Shown: positions 7,189 through 15,394 of the stretch, piece after piece | How the letters are laid out: each line of letters starts with the position of its first letter | How positions within the stretch are numbered: the stretch's first letter is position 1 | Source of the DNA: Chlorobiales bacterium | GTDB lineage: Bacteria > Bacteroidota > Chlorobiia > Chlorobiales > Chlorobiaceae | Direction of reading: 5' to 3' | Length of the DNA stretch: 24,532 nucleotides | Assembly: GCA_022360275.1 (NCBI GenBank) | Contig: JAKSDC010000106.1 | Coordinates: forward strand, 1-24,532 | Made by a program: the position numbers and the translations under genes | Notes under the pieces: generated by a model | What the model saw: the letters and a program-made list of their open reading frames with translations, nothing else | Database searches by the model: none | Told to the model about the DNA's origin: nothing

Positions 7189-8262
7189 TCAGGCGGCTGA
7201 GGAATCCTTGGCGGTTATCTCATCCCGAAATGTCCTCACCAAGCGGCTGACCTTGTCAACCTCGATCAAAAAGGCGTCGTGCCCGTATGATTCATGGAGA
7301 TACTCGATACGACTATCGGGAATATGTTGCACGAGCTCTTCCTGCTCCTCTTTCGGATAGAGTATATCGGATGTAATGGAGAGCACCTCAACAGGCATGG
7401 CAAGAGATTCGAGCACCCGCCTGTACTCCCCTCTTCCTCGTGACAGATCGTGGGAATCCATAGCCCTTGTAAGGGTGATGTAGGTATTGGCGTCAAAACG
7501 TTTGACAAGTTTCTTTCCCTGATAGCGAAGGTAACTTTCCGCCTGGTAGGTAGCCTTATCCCTTTTGTCGCGACCGAAACGTTGCTGAAAGTTATCGAAG
7601 CTCCGGTACGAGCACATGGCCATCATGCGGGCCGCCGCCAACCCCCTTGCCGGCGGAGCATCGGGCTCATACCACCCCTCTTTCCAGTCCCGATCCGCGA
7701 GGATTGCCTGCCGCTGTGCTTCGCTCTGTGCAATACACCATGCCGAATGCCGTCCTGAAACTCCCATAGGCATAAGCGCACGCACCCTGCCGGGGAACAT
7801 GCAGCCCCACTCAAGCACCTGCATTCCGCCCAGTGATGCCCCAACCGCCAATTTCACCTGTTCGACACCCAGTTCATCCAGCAATAACCGCTGCAGCCTG
7901 ACCATATCGCGAATGGTAACCGGCGGAAAGCCGGGACCGTAGCGTTTGCCGGTCAATGGATTCCGGGAAAGCGGACCGGTCGTACCGTAACAGCTCCCCA
8001 AAACGTTGCTGCAAACAATAAAATCCTTTGTGTAGTCAAAACCCATCGCTTCACCGAACATTCCGTCCCACCAGACATCGGCATCTGCAGAACCGGTCAA
8101 TGCGTGACAGATGAGCACAACGTTGTTTCGCTCCCGGTTCAAAGCTCCCCAGGTGCGATAAGCAATGGTTGTTTCAGGCAACTCGCCCCCCAGTTCGAGG
8201 CTGAACGGCTTACGGCTCACAAAAAATCCTGTCTTTTCAGATATGATATCGATATACTCCAT
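7189..8262 (-). CDS. metX: Homoserine O-acetyltransferase (MetX)
   Basis: Activates L-homoserine with acetyl-CoA to give O-acetyl-homoserine, the substrate of MetY encoded just upstream. It is an alpha/beta-hydrolase-fold enzyme of 357 residues from the ATG at 8262 (a TTG three bases earlier is less likely). The nucleophile elbow GASLGGMQ gives Ser143, and the rest of the triad is Asp299 (TSDILYP) and His328 (GHDAFL). The N-terminal HALTGSADADVWWDG and SCYGTTGPLS segments are typical of MetX. It is the second gene of the metY-metX unit, 29 bases after the metY stop, and should share control by the SAM riboswitch. Some MetX-like enzymes use succinyl-CoA, which cannot be excluded by inspection. 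Confidence 0.95.
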   Translation of the reverse strand: MEYIDIISEKTGFFVSRKPFSLELGGELPETTIAYRTWGALNRERNNVVLICHALTGSADADVWWDGMFGEAMGFDYTKDFIVCSNVLGSCYGTTGPLSRNPLTGKRYGPGFPPVTIRDMVRLQRLLLDELGVEQVKLAVGASLGGMQVLEWGCMFPGRVRALMPMGVSGRHSAWCIAQSEAQRQAILADRDWKEGWYEPDAPPARGLAAARMMAMCSYRSFDNFQQRFGRDKRDKATYQAESYLRYQGKKLVKRFDANTYITLTRAMDSHDLSRGRGEYRRVLESLAMPVEVLSITSDILYPKEEQEELVQHIPDSRIEYLHESYGHDAFLIEVDKVSRLVRTFRDEITAKDSSAA

Positions 8263-8291
8263 CAAAGGTTAACCGTTTTCAAAGTTTATGC

Positions 8292-9581
8292 TCACAGCAA
8301 AGAAAAAGATTGCTCGAAGTCTGCCTTAATATCCTCTATATGCTCGATGCCGACCGACACCCTGATCATATCCCTGCCGACTCCCGCGGCAGCCTGCTCT
8401 TCCCCGCTGAGCTGCTGATGGGTCGTTGATGCCGGATGAATAACCAGCGTTTTTGCATCACCGACGTTGGCAAGATGACTGGCCAGCTTGACGCTGTCGA
8501 TAAACCGAACCGCCCCTTTATACCCTTTCTTGACACCGAAGGTCAGCACGCACCCGAAACCGTTGGAAAGATACTTCTTCGCATTCTCATGCGTCGGGTG
8601 GCTGGAAAGCCCCGGATAGTTGACCCAGTCAACTGCCGGATGATCCTGCAACCAGAGCGCAAGGGCCATGGTGTTGTCAGCGTGGCGCTGCGCACGAAGC
8701 GAAAGGGTCTCAAGCCCCTGCAACAGCATAAATGAATTGAATGGACTGACAACCGGCCCGAAATCCCGCAATCCTTCAACTCTGGCGCGAATGATAAAAG
8801 CAAGGTCACCGAATGTTTCGTAAAATTTCAATCCGTGGTATCCCGACGACGGCTCTGTAAAATCAGGAAATTTGCCACTGCTCCAGTCGAAAGATCCGGC
8901 ATCGACAATAAATCCTCCCATTGATGTACCGTGCCCTCCAACCCATTTTGTCGCCGAACCGACCACAATATCTGCGCCATGATCGATCGGCCTGCAGAGA
9001 TATCCGGCACAGCCGAAGGTGTTGTCGACTACAAAAGGAATACCGTTGTCATGTGCCACCTTTGCAATTGCCTCGAAATCCGGAACATGAAATGCAGGAT
9101 TGCCTATCGACTCGAGATATACGGCTTTTGTCGTCTCGTCAATCAGTCTCTCGAAGGTCTCAGGCTTGAGATCCTCGGCAAACCTGACATCGATCCCCAG
9201 CCTTGGCAGGGTCACCTTGAACTGGTTGTAAGTGCCGCCATAAAGAAAACTGGAGGAAACAACCGAATCCCCGACCTGACACAGATTGTTCAATGCGATG
9301 AACTGGGCCGAGTGGCCGCTCGCAACAGCAAGCGCTGCCTTGCCGCCTTCAAGAGCCGCCAGTCGCTTTTCAAGAACATCGGTCGTGGGGTTCATGAGCC
9401 GGGTATAGATATTTCCAGGTTCCTTCAGAGCAAACAGGCTGGCGCCGTGTTCCGCGCTGTCGAAAACATACGAGGTTGTCTGGTAGATAGGAACCGCTCT
9501 CGAATTCGTTACAGGATCAGGCTCCTGACCCGCATGAACCTGAAGGGTCTCAAACCTGTAGGAAGGATATGACTGACTCAT
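8292..9581 (-). CDS. metY: O-acetylhomoserine sulfhydrylase (MetY)
   Basis: A PLP enzyme of the Cys/Met metabolism family that converts O-acetyl-homoserine and sulfide to homocysteine and acetate. This is a natural route in an organism surrounded by sulfide. From the ATG at 9581 (MSQSYPSYRFETLQVHAGQ) it is 429 residues, the usual length for MetY and longer than MetB. The PLP lysine lies in SATKWVGGHG, and the phosphate-binding and tyrosine segments (SGHSAQFIAL, NIYTRLMNPT) are present. The frame stays open 50 codons further upstream, but those codons run through the riboswitch platform and do not resemble the family, so the longer start is rejected. It is the first gene of metY-metX. Confidence 0.95.
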   Translation of the reverse strand: MSQSYPSYRFETLQVHAGQEPDPVTNSRAVPIYQTTSYVFDSAEHGASLFALKEPGNIYTRLMNPTTDVLEKRLAALEGGKAALAVASGHSAQFIALNNLCQVGDSVVSSSFLYGGTYNQFKVTLPRLGIDVRFAEDLKPETFERLIDETTKAVYLESIGNPAFHVPDFEAIAKVAHDNGIPFVVDNTFGCAGYLCRPIDHGADIVVGSATKWVGGHGTSMGGFIVDAGSFDWSSGKFPDFTEPSSGYHGLKFYETFGDLAFIIRARVEGLRDFGPVVSPFNSFMLLQGLETLSLRAQRHADNTMALALWLQDHPAVDWVNYPGLSSHPTHENAKKYLSNGFGCVLTFGVKKGYKGAVRFIDSVKLASHLANVGDAKTLVIHPASTTHQQLSGEEQAAAGVGRDMIRVSVGIEHIEDIKADFEQSFSLL

Positions 9582-9595
9582 GATAAACGATAATA

Positions 9596-9614
9596 GATGA
9601 TTACTGCAATCATC
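9596..9614 (-). promoter_or_regulatory. metY: Leader hairpin near metY start, probable riboswitch expression platform
   Basis: On the minus strand GATGATT (9614-9608) and AATCATC (9602-9596) form a perfect 7-bp hairpin with a 5-base loop, ending 14 bases before the metY ATG. There is no T-run after it, so transcription termination is unlikely. The 5' arm together with its next base is the same 8-mer (GATGATTG) as the 3' arm of the aptamer P1 stem at 9693-9686, which would allow exchange of partners. No Shine-Dalgarno sequence is visible, so the controlled element may be start-codon access. Confidence 0.5.
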
Positions 9615-9957
9615 CTGAAGCAGAGACTGGATCAGAGAAATCCGAATGGAGGCAGAAAATGGTATGGATACGCAACAGGCATACACAATCATCTTCCCCG
9701 CACTCTTTGTCCGGGATGGATTTGGCACCAATCGTTACCGACGGTTGCCAAGGCTTCTCAGGGCCAGTCCCTCCACCTTTCTGGATGATAGCTTATAAAC
9801 TTATAGAGAAAGAACATTTCTGGTTGGTCTCAATCTACAACAGAGATTATTATTTTACAAACCGCCAACACCCTGAATAAATTGTTTTATTGTAAGGGTA
9901 CCCGGCATTTTGAAGCACTGTAAAACGATTATCTCAAGGTCTTATCACTTTTTTTCC
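9615..9957. other. metY/rsmB divergent intergenic region outside the riboswitch
   Basis: Apart from the aptamer (9688-9789), this stretch contains no gene I can support. Between 9790 and 9957 it is AT-rich and must hold the promoters for metY (minus) and rsmB (plus). TATAAG occurs twice on the minus strand within 20 bases of the aptamer, but without a convincing -35 partner. An imperfect inverted repeat built on ACCCT...AGGGT with AATAAA/TTTATT inside lies at about 9870-9899. Confidence 0.4.
9688..9789 (-). promoter_or_regulatory. SAM-I (S-box) riboswitch aptamer
   Basis: The minus strand carries the hallmark conserved blocks of the SAM-I riboswitch in order: AGGTGGAGGGACTGGCCC (9778-9761), GGCAACC (9749-9743) and GGTGCCAA (9729-9722). 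The GA-rich end follows with the closing P1 strand GATGAT (9693-9688), which pairs with ATCATC at 9789-9784. It sits 107 bases before the metY ATG in the same orientation. High S-adenosylmethionine should lower metY-metX expression. The family assignment is by the near-exact consensus core; the mode of control is inferred. Confidence 0.93.
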
Positions 9958-11292
9958 ATGAACGCAAGAGAAATAGCACTTCTGGCATTGCAGGAAACGG
10001 AAAAACGAAACATAAAATCGGAGCAGTCGCTCCACAGGCTGCTCGAAAAACACAATCCGGGTAAAAGTGACCGTTCTCTCGCAACCGAGCTTCTGAACGG
10101 CGTTCTGCGGCTGAGACTGAAGCTCGATTACACGATAAGCCGCTACTACCGTCATGATTTCCAGAAGGCTGCTCCGGTGCTGCGTAACATCCTGCGCCTC
10201 GGCACCTATCAGTTACTTTTTCTCGACAAAATACCCGGCTGGGCGGCTGTTGACGAATGTGTCAAGCTCGCGAGAAAATACAAGGGAAGGCACATCGGCG
10301 GGATCGTCAACGGGGTGCTTCGCAAAATCGCATCGGAACCGGCCCCTTCTCTCGACATTACCCTTGCAAAAGAGCCGTTTTCAAAACAGCTCTCGATAGA
10401 ACAATCGCATCCTGAGTGGCTTGTCGGACGGTGGCTGGATTTTTACGGAAAAGAAAAAACAAGGGCGATGCTTGCGGCCAATAATACAGCCCCTCTGACA
10501 GCCCTGCGCATCAACACCCTGAAAACTTCTTCTGAAACCATGTTTGCCGCCCTGAAAGATGCCTCAGTCACTTTCAGAACCTCAGTGCCGGAACAGTTTA
10601 TCCTCACAAAAGATTTCGATGCCTGCGAACCGTTTATCCGGCTCGGACTGCTCACTGTACAGAACCCGACACAGGCACTCCCCTGTCTGTTGCTGAACCC
10701 CCTGCCGGGAGATACCGTGATGGATATGTGTGCCGCTCCCGGTGGAAAAGCAACCTTCCTTGCCGAACTGATGCAAAACAAAGGGCACATCGTGGCCGTC
10801 GACCGTTATCCAAACAAATGCAAAAAAATCGTGCAGCGAGCCGGGACACTCGGCATAACCATCATTCAAACCGCTGCTGAAGATGCAAAAACGATACGTC
10901 TGGAGAAGCAGCCGAACGCAATTCTCCTTGATGCTCCATGTACCGGCACCGGCGTTCTCGGACGAAAGGCCGAACTCCGCTGGAGAACCTCAATGAAAAA
11001 GCTCGAAGAACTGACTGCTCTCCAGGCCGAACTCCTCGATCACGCGGCAGAGCTGTTGCAACCCGGAGGTGTCCTGGTCTATGCCACCTGCTCCGTGGAA
11101 CCTGAAGAAAACGCGCTTCAGATTAACCGTTTCCTCGAACGCCATCCTGATTTCAAGAGGGAGAATTTACCAGTCAAGCTTCCAAATGTTTTCAGCCCGA
11201 TGAAGTCGACTTCCGGAGCCTTCCTTACCCTCCCCGGCGAACGAGAAGGATTCGATGGCGGCTTTGCACAACGCTTGAGAAAGAACCGTTGA
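9958..11292 (+). CDS. rsmB: 16S rRNA m5C967 methyltransferase RsmB
   Basis: Methylates cytosine 967 (E. coli numbering) of 16S rRNA using SAM. Residues 1-130 form the NusB-like RNA-binding domain (AREIALLALQE, LATELLNGVLR, AVDECVKLARKY, GIVNGVLRK). The catalytic half has the SAM loop DMCAAPGGKATF (AAPGGK at 259-264), the motif DAPCTGTG with Cys328, and the second cysteine Cys378 in YATCSVEPEEN, which is the usual nucleophile. It is 444 residues from the ATG at 9958. A TTG at 9910 would add 16 residues unlike the family. xerD follows on the same strand after a repeat-rich 136-base gap. Confidence 0.95.
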   Translation: MNAREIALLALQETEKRNIKSEQSLHRLLEKHNPGKSDRSLATELLNGVLRLRLKLDYTISRYYRHDFQKAAPVLRNILRLGTYQLLFLDKIPGWAAVDECVKLARKYKGRHIGGIVNGVLRKIASEPAPSLDITLAKEPFSKQLSIEQSHPEWLVGRWLDFYGKEKTRAMLAANNTAPLTALRINTLKTSSETMFAALKDASVTFRTSVPEQFILTKDFDACEPFIRLGLLTVQNPTQALPCLLLNPLPGDTVMDMCAAPGGKATFLAELMQNKGHIVAVDRYPNKCKKIVQRAGTLGITIIQTAAEDAKTIRLEKQPNAILLDAPCTGTGVLGRKAELRWRTSMKKLEELTALQAELLDHAAELLQPGGVLVYATCSVEPEENALQINRFLERHPDFKRENLPVKLPNVFSPMKSTSGAFLTLPGEREGFDGGFAQRLRKNR

Positions 11293-11387
11293 TTTTGTTG
11301 ACCCCGACATGTCGTGATTGTTGAACTGTAGTGGCGAAATATCTTTTGCCTGTATGAGTCCATAGAGTCAACACAAAACATGGCAAG

Positions 11388-11422
11388 CTTTTTTGACTTT
11401 TTACTTTTGAATTTTGACTTTG
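11388..11422 (+). repeat. Tandem degenerate heptamers (CTTTTGA family) upstream of xerD
   Basis: About four units of 7 bases (the first stretched to 9) match CTTTTGA/ATTTTGA, ending only 6 bases before the xerD ATG at 11429. The last 19 bases (CTTTTGAATTTTGACTTTG) are identical to the end of the array at 12471-12489. Remnants of the TGTTGANN octamer lie about 60 bases upstream (11287-11330). Confidence 0.75.
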
Positions 11423-11428
11423 CCTGTA

Positions 11429-12343
11429 ATGCAACCTCTGAAAGAGCCATACAGCAATCATCTTGAGAGCTTTATAAACTACCTGACGCTCGAAAGGAAC
11501 TTTTCCCCGCATACGAAGGATTCCTACCGGAACGATCTCACCCGCTATCTCCTGTATCTGGAAAGTCTCGGCAAACCGATCGCTGATATCACGTTGAGCG
11601 ATATACAGGCATTTATTCTCGAGCTTCACAATGCCGGCCTGGAAGCACGCTCCGTCGCAAGAAACATTTCGGCCATTCGCTCTTTTCACAAATTCCTGGT
11701 GCGGGAAAATATCCTCGGAGTCAACGCGACGGAAAACCTCCACCAACCGAAACCCGCCCTGCATCTGCCGACCGTGTTGACTGTCGACGAAGTGTTCAGG
11801 CTTCTCGATGCTCCGATGCAGGAAGACCCGCCCGCCAAATACCGTTTACGGGACAAGGCGCTTCTCGAGCTTCTCTATGCAACCGGGACACGGGTGAGCG
11901 AGCTGGTGAACCTTCAGCAAAGCAACTGTTACCTTGATGCCGGTTTTGCACGCATTTTCGGTAAAGGATCGAAGGAGCGACTCGTTCCTGTCGGCCGTAC
12001 CGCAACCGAGTGGGTACAGCGCTACCAGCAGGATTTACGGCTGAATCTTTCAAACCGCGAGTCGGGGGATTATCTGTTTCTCAATGCACGGGGGACAAAG
12101 CTCTCCCGAATGTCAGCCTATACCATCGTTCGTCATTACAGCACAACCGCCTGCATCAAAAAGAAAATAAGCCCGCACACGCTCCGGCACACCTTCGCCA
12201 CCCACCTTCTGGAAGGCGGTGCAGACCTCAGGGCGGTTCAGGAAATGCTCGGCCACAGCTCCATTATCGCCACCCAGATCTACACCCATATCGACCGCTC
12301 CTTTATCAAGGAGGTGCATAAGACGTTCCACCCCAGAGGGTAA
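11429..12343 (+). CDS. xerD: Tyrosine recombinase, XerC/XerD type
   Basis: Site-specific recombinase that resolves chromosome dimers at dif. The 304-residue protein has the core-binding N-terminal domain (about 1-105) and a catalytic domain with the full set of active residues: Arg155 (ATGTRVSEL), Lys182 (GKGSKERLVPV), His250 and Arg253 (HTLRHTFATH), His276 (GHSSI), and the nucleophile Tyr285 (IYTHID). Its size and lack of extra domains fit a chromosomal Xer protein rather than a phage or integron integrase, and it lacks the extra insertion of IntI. XerC versus XerD cannot be settled by eye. The ATG at 11429 is chosen over an in-frame TTG at 11414 that lies inside the repeat array. Confidence 0.88.
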   Translation: MQPLKEPYSNHLESFINYLTLERNFSPHTKDSYRNDLTRYLLYLESLGKPIADITLSDIQAFILELHNAGLEARSVARNISAIRSFHKFLVRENILGVNATENLHQPKPALHLPTVLTVDEVFRLLDAPMQEDPPAKYRLRDKALLELLYATGTRVSELVNLQQSNCYLDAGFARIFGKGSKERLVPVGRTATEWVQRYQQDLRLNLSNRESGDYLFLNARGTKLSRMSAYTIVRHYSTTACIKKKISPHTLRHTFATHLLEGGADLRAVQEMLGHSSIIATQIYTHIDRSFIKEVHKTFHPRG

Positions 12344-12348
12344 AATCC

Positions 12349-12388
12349 TGTTGAACTGTTGATTTGTTTATTTGTTGAACTGTTAGTT
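12349..12388 (+). repeat. Five tandem octamers, consensus TGTTGANN
   Basis: Five consecutive 8-base units in exact register follow the xerD stop. The first four bases (TGTT) are constant in all five, bases 5-6 are mostly GA, and the last two are free (AC or TT). A second array of five units in the opposite orientation lies at 22221-22260. Confidence 0.8.
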
Positions 12389-12456
12389 GCACGGTCGTAC
12401 TCGTACTCATGCCGCTCGCGACAATTTATAGAGGTGCCCACAGGGGAAGAATTTAA

Positions 12457-12489
12457 CTTTTGACCTTTGCCTTTTGAATTTTGACTTTG
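12457..12489 (+). repeat. Tandem degenerate heptamers (CTTTTGA family) between xerD and rtcB
   Basis: Four 7-base units in register (12457-12484) plus a partial one run up to the 3' end of rtcB. The array follows the TGTTGANN octamers by about 70 bases, the same order as seen before xerD. Confidence 0.75.
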
Positions 12490-12492
12490 TCC

Positions 12493-13905
12493 TTACCCTT
12501 TAATAACCGCGACCGGTTTCAGAAAAGCAACCTTTGTTGCAATACCGGTAGCGGCAACCGTATCGACAACGTCATGAACATCTTTGTACGCTTGCGGAGC
12601 TTCTTCGGCAAGCCCTTTCACCGAGCCTGCCTGAACGTAAATCCCTTCGGTTTCAAGCGTTTTCTTGAGCTGCTCTCCATGTATCGTTTTTTTCGCTTTT
12701 GTGCGTGACATGCATCTCCCGGCGCCATGACAGCAGGAACCGAACGATTCGGCAAGAGCACGCTCACTGCCCTGAAGCACAAAAGACCCGGTTCCCATAC
12801 TGCCGGGAATGATAACCGGCTGGCGGGGAAAAGCCCTTGTTGCTCCTTTCCGGTGCACAAGCATTGTTCTCTGTTTTTCGTCATCGAGATGCTGCTCGAT
12901 CCTTGCAATGTTGTGACACACATCGTAGACAACCCCGAGATTCACGGAAGGAATAATCTTCCGCCAGCTCTTGCGGACCTCCCAGGTAATGAGCTGCCGG
13001 TTGGCCCAGGCAAAGTTTGCCACTGCTGACATGGCCTGAAAATAGTCCTGTCCTTCTTTTGAGCGAAACGGAACACAGGCAAGTTCCCTGTCAGGAACCC
13101 TGATACCATACCGGGACATGGCAATCCCCATGATTTTCAGATAATCCGATGCCGTTTGGTGGCCCAGTCCTCTCGAACCGGTGTGAACCTGCACAACCAC
13201 CATGCCTTCCGTAAGCCCGAGCGATTCGGCAGCTTCAAGATCGTAAACAGTATCAACAGTGTCGATTTCGATAAAATGATTGCCGGCCCCAAGAGTACCC
13301 AGTTGATCCATGCCGCGTGCCTTGGCCTTGCGAGACACAGCCGCAGGGTCAGCCTCGACGGCCCTGCCCCCGGACTCCTGATTCAGCAGATCATCTTCGT
13401 CTCCGTATCCCAATCCAGCCATTCCGGGCGCACCGTTCTCAAGGAGTACGTCAAGTTCTTTTTCGCTGAACGTTATCCTGTTGCCGTGCCCCACACCCGA
13501 AGGAATGCTGCGATACATTTCTTTGGCCAATGAGGGTATTGTTTCGCGGATATCAGTATAGAGCTTGTCGCTTTTCAACAGCCTTACCCCGCAGTTGATA
13601 TCATACCCGATGCCCCCCGGCGATATAACTCCTTCTTCAAGGTCGAAGGCAGCTACCCCGCCGATTGGAAAACCATATCCTTCATGGATATCCGGCATGG
13701 CAAGAGCGTATTTCCGAATACCGGGAAGCATGGCAACATGAACCAGCTGCTGCAACGAACGGTCGGCAAATATCTGATCGAGCATTGCTTCGGAAGCGTA
13801 AAACCGCCCCGGTACAAGCATTCCCTTGACCGTATCTGCAGGAATTTCCCATAACCATGAACGGATCCTGCGTAAGTTGCTCTTTGTCAATGAGTAAGTA
13901 GCCAT
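12493..13905 (-). CDS. rtcB: RNA-splicing ligase RtcB
   Basis: GTP- and Mn-dependent ligase that joins RNA 2',3'-cyclic phosphate (or 3'-phosphate) ends to 5'-OH ends, in RNA repair or tRNA maturation. The 470-residue protein keeps all metal and active residues expected by comparison with archaeal RtcB: Asp102 and Cys105 (GYDINCGVR), His210 (GAGNHFIE), His241 (HTGSRG), His331 (HNIARIEQH) and the guanylylated His393 (SCCHGAGR). The GTP-binding segments HRKGATRAFP and PGSMGTGSF are also present. Its ATG directly abuts the TGA of the TPR gene (TGAATG), with a GGAAAGGG stretch just upstream, so translation is probably coupled. Archease, its activator, is encoded 4.9 kb away on the same strand. 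Confidence 0.96.
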   Translation of the reverse strand: MATYSLTKSNLRRIRSWLWEIPADTVKGMLVPGRFYASEAMLDQIFADRSLQQLVHVAMLPGIRKYALAMPDIHEGYGFPIGGVAAFDLEEGVISPGGIGYDINCGVRLLKSDKLYTDIRETIPSLAKEMYRSIPSGVGHGNRITFSEKELDVLLENGAPGMAGLGYGDEDDLLNQESGGRAVEADPAAVSRKAKARGMDQLGTLGAGNHFIEIDTVDTVYDLEAAESLGLTEGMVVVQVHTGSRGLGHQTASDYLKIMGIAMSRYGIRVPDRELACVPFRSKEGQDYFQAMSAVANFAWANRQLITWEVRKSWRKIIPSVNLGVVYDVCHNIARIEQHLDDEKQRTMLVHRKGATRAFPRQPVIIPGSMGTGSFVLQGSERALAESFGSCCHGAGRCMSRTKAKKTIHGEQLKKTLETEGIYVQAGSVKGLAEEAPQAYKDVHDVVDTVAATGIATKVAFLKPVAVIKG

Positions 13906-14424
13906 TCATCCCTTTCCTTCAAGCTCCTCAAGCAGTTCAACCGCCTTGGCCTTTCCAAGGTCTGCTGCAGCACGAATATCTTTCAACGCACGAACGGTAT
14001 CCTTGAGTGCAAGCCAAGAAAGGCCTCTGCGATAAACTGCCTTTGCATAATCCTCTCTCAGCTCAAGAGCTTTTGTGTAATCCGTTATAGCTTCAGGATA
14101 ACGCCCAAGTTTATAATAGGTTTTCCCTCTTCGGTAATACGCTTTGTGATAGTCGTTTTTCAGGGAAATCGCCCTGCTGAATCCTTCAAGAGCCTCTGGA
14201 TACTTTTCAAGCTTGTACAGTGCCTTTGCACGATGATAGTTTGCTTTGGCGTTTCTCGGCTCAAGCTTGACGGCGCTGTCGAAACTCTTGAACGCCTCGT
14301 CATACTCCTCCAGATCATACTGCTCCTTGCCTTCTTCGATAAAAACCTCGGCTGTTTCTGCAAAAACCGGACCTGAGAGAAAGAGGAACAGCAAGAAAAA
14401 TCCAAAAACGAAGAAAGCACGCAT
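13906..14424 (-). CDS. Exported tetratricopeptide-repeat protein
   Basis: A 172-residue protein with a clear signal peptide (residues 1-22: Met-Arg, a run of Phe/Leu/Val, then a VFA cleavage site). Four 34-residue TPR units follow, covering about 25-160, each with the pattern of Tyr/Ala positions and a closing PxN/PxD-like turn (KLEPRN, SLKND, ELRED). It should act outside the cytoplasm as a protein-binding scaffold; the partner is unknown. Its stop codon touches the rtcB start codon, so the two are co-translated although they should work in different compartments, and the pairing may be only transcriptional. A GGGAG sequence sits about 10 bases before the ATG. Confidence 0.88.
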   Translation of the reverse strand: MRAFFVFGFFLLFLFLSGPVFAETAEVFIEEGKEQYDLEEYDEAFKSFDSAVKLEPRNAKANYHRAKALYKLEKYPEALEGFSRAISLKNDYHKAYYRRGKTYYKLGRYPEAITDYTKALELREDYAKAVYRRGLSWLALKDTVRALKDIRAAADLGKAKAVELLEELEGKG

Positions 14425-14581
14425 GAGGAATATCTCCCGTCACTATTGACGAAACAGCATTCTGTTGTCCACGAATGCCCATTAATCAGACAAAATCAAA
14501 GGAGTAAGTGCTGGAAATCGAGAAGAATCCGGAGGCCGTTTATTCTTCAGGATATGACAAACCTTTGACTCTTGGAAGAAA

Positions 14582-15286
14582 TCACTCCCTGAGTTTTATA
14601 TACACCCTTCCCTCTTTCACTTCCACGGTTTCGACGCCATCGGCAAATCCTTTCCAGAAACCCGGCTCGTTACCGAACTCCTCGACAAGATCCACATTTT
14701 TGATACCCCCGAGCCATGCGCTCGGCAATGGAATACCCATGAGACTTATCCCTTTGAGCTTCATAACCGGCCTCCCGTTGCGGTAGGCAAGCTCAAGCCC
14801 CGCTCGCACACGGATGGTTTTGCCGCCGAGAACCGGAAAATCAGAATCGACCGGAACCAGCAATTTCGCGCTGACCAAGTCATTGGAAAGGTCTATAGCC
14901 GCTTTTTGGGCAAGATCGGTGTTGTTGGCAAGAAGCGCATTTATTTCCCGCTCCGAAAGGTAGATTTCACGGCTGTTCTCCTCCTCACTATACGGTTCGG
15001 GTTTGAGAAATCCTTCAGGCGTCAGCTCATCCTCTCTTACGCCTCCAAACATATCTTCAAGTGACACACCGCTCGCCTGTTCGATTTTGTCGAGCTTGCC
15101 GGCAAGTACCTGTTTTTCGCGATCATCGAGTTCAACCGGAGTAAAAGGGGGCGGGAAAAAGAAAAAGCGAACGACAAGCAGGGTAATAATGACCGTAACA
15201 AAAAACACTCCAAGGCCAATGGAAAAAACCTGTAAGCCACTGAATCTTTTCGAGGCATTATCAACAGCATCTTTTTGTGAATCCAT
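14582..15286 (-). CDS. Membrane-anchored conserved protein of unknown function
   Basis: A 234-residue protein with one strong transmembrane segment near the N-terminus (about residues 17-43, rich in Val, Ile, Phe), an acidic linker, and a soluble domain of about 150 residues. The soluble part contains REIYLSEREINALLANN and, near the end, MGIPLPSAWLGGIKNVDLV. From memory, relatives of this pattern are often labelled as an arginine succinyltransferase chain, but I see no acyltransferase motif and regard that label as doubtful. The shape (single anchor and beta-rich exported domain that begins with a helix-start SEREINALL) resembles lipid-binding YpmS/LptC-like folds, which is only a guess. It lies between the TPR and helicase genes on the same strand. 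Confidence 0.7.
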   Translation of the reverse strand: MDSQKDAVDNASKRFSGLQVFSIGLGVFFVTVIITLLVVRFFFFPPPFTPVELDDREKQVLAGKLDKIEQASGVSLEDMFGGVREDELTPEGFLKPEPYSEEENSREIYLSEREINALLANNTDLAQKAAIDLSNDLVSAKLLVPVDSDFPVLGGKTIRVRAGLELAYRNGRPVMKLKGISLMGIPLPSAWLGGIKNVDLVEEFGNEPGFWKGFADGVETVEVKEGRVYIKLRE

Positions 15287-15394
15287 AACCGGAACCCTTT
15301 ACGAGAACATTATCAAATGCTGAAACGAAGACCCTTATAAAAAATAACACAGACTCGATGTATCAAGCAAAAAAACTCACGACGGCCTGTGTGC

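Noticed and set aside
8931..9572. A 213-codon plus-strand frame opposite metY
   Set aside because: Antisense to a strongly recognised PLP enzyme and without family features.
9582..9731. N-terminal extension of metY by 50 codons
   Set aside because: The extra codons overlap the riboswitch aptamer and platform and do not look like a MetY N-terminus.
11429..12343. XerD-type recombinase considered as the integron integrase
   Set aside because: It lacks the extra IntI-specific insertion as far as I can see, has the size of a chromosomal Xer protein, and lies 11 kb from the cassettes inside core genes.
12349..12388. Octamer array considered as a CRISPR remnant
   Set aside because: Units are 8 bases with no spacers, and no cas genes are in the window.
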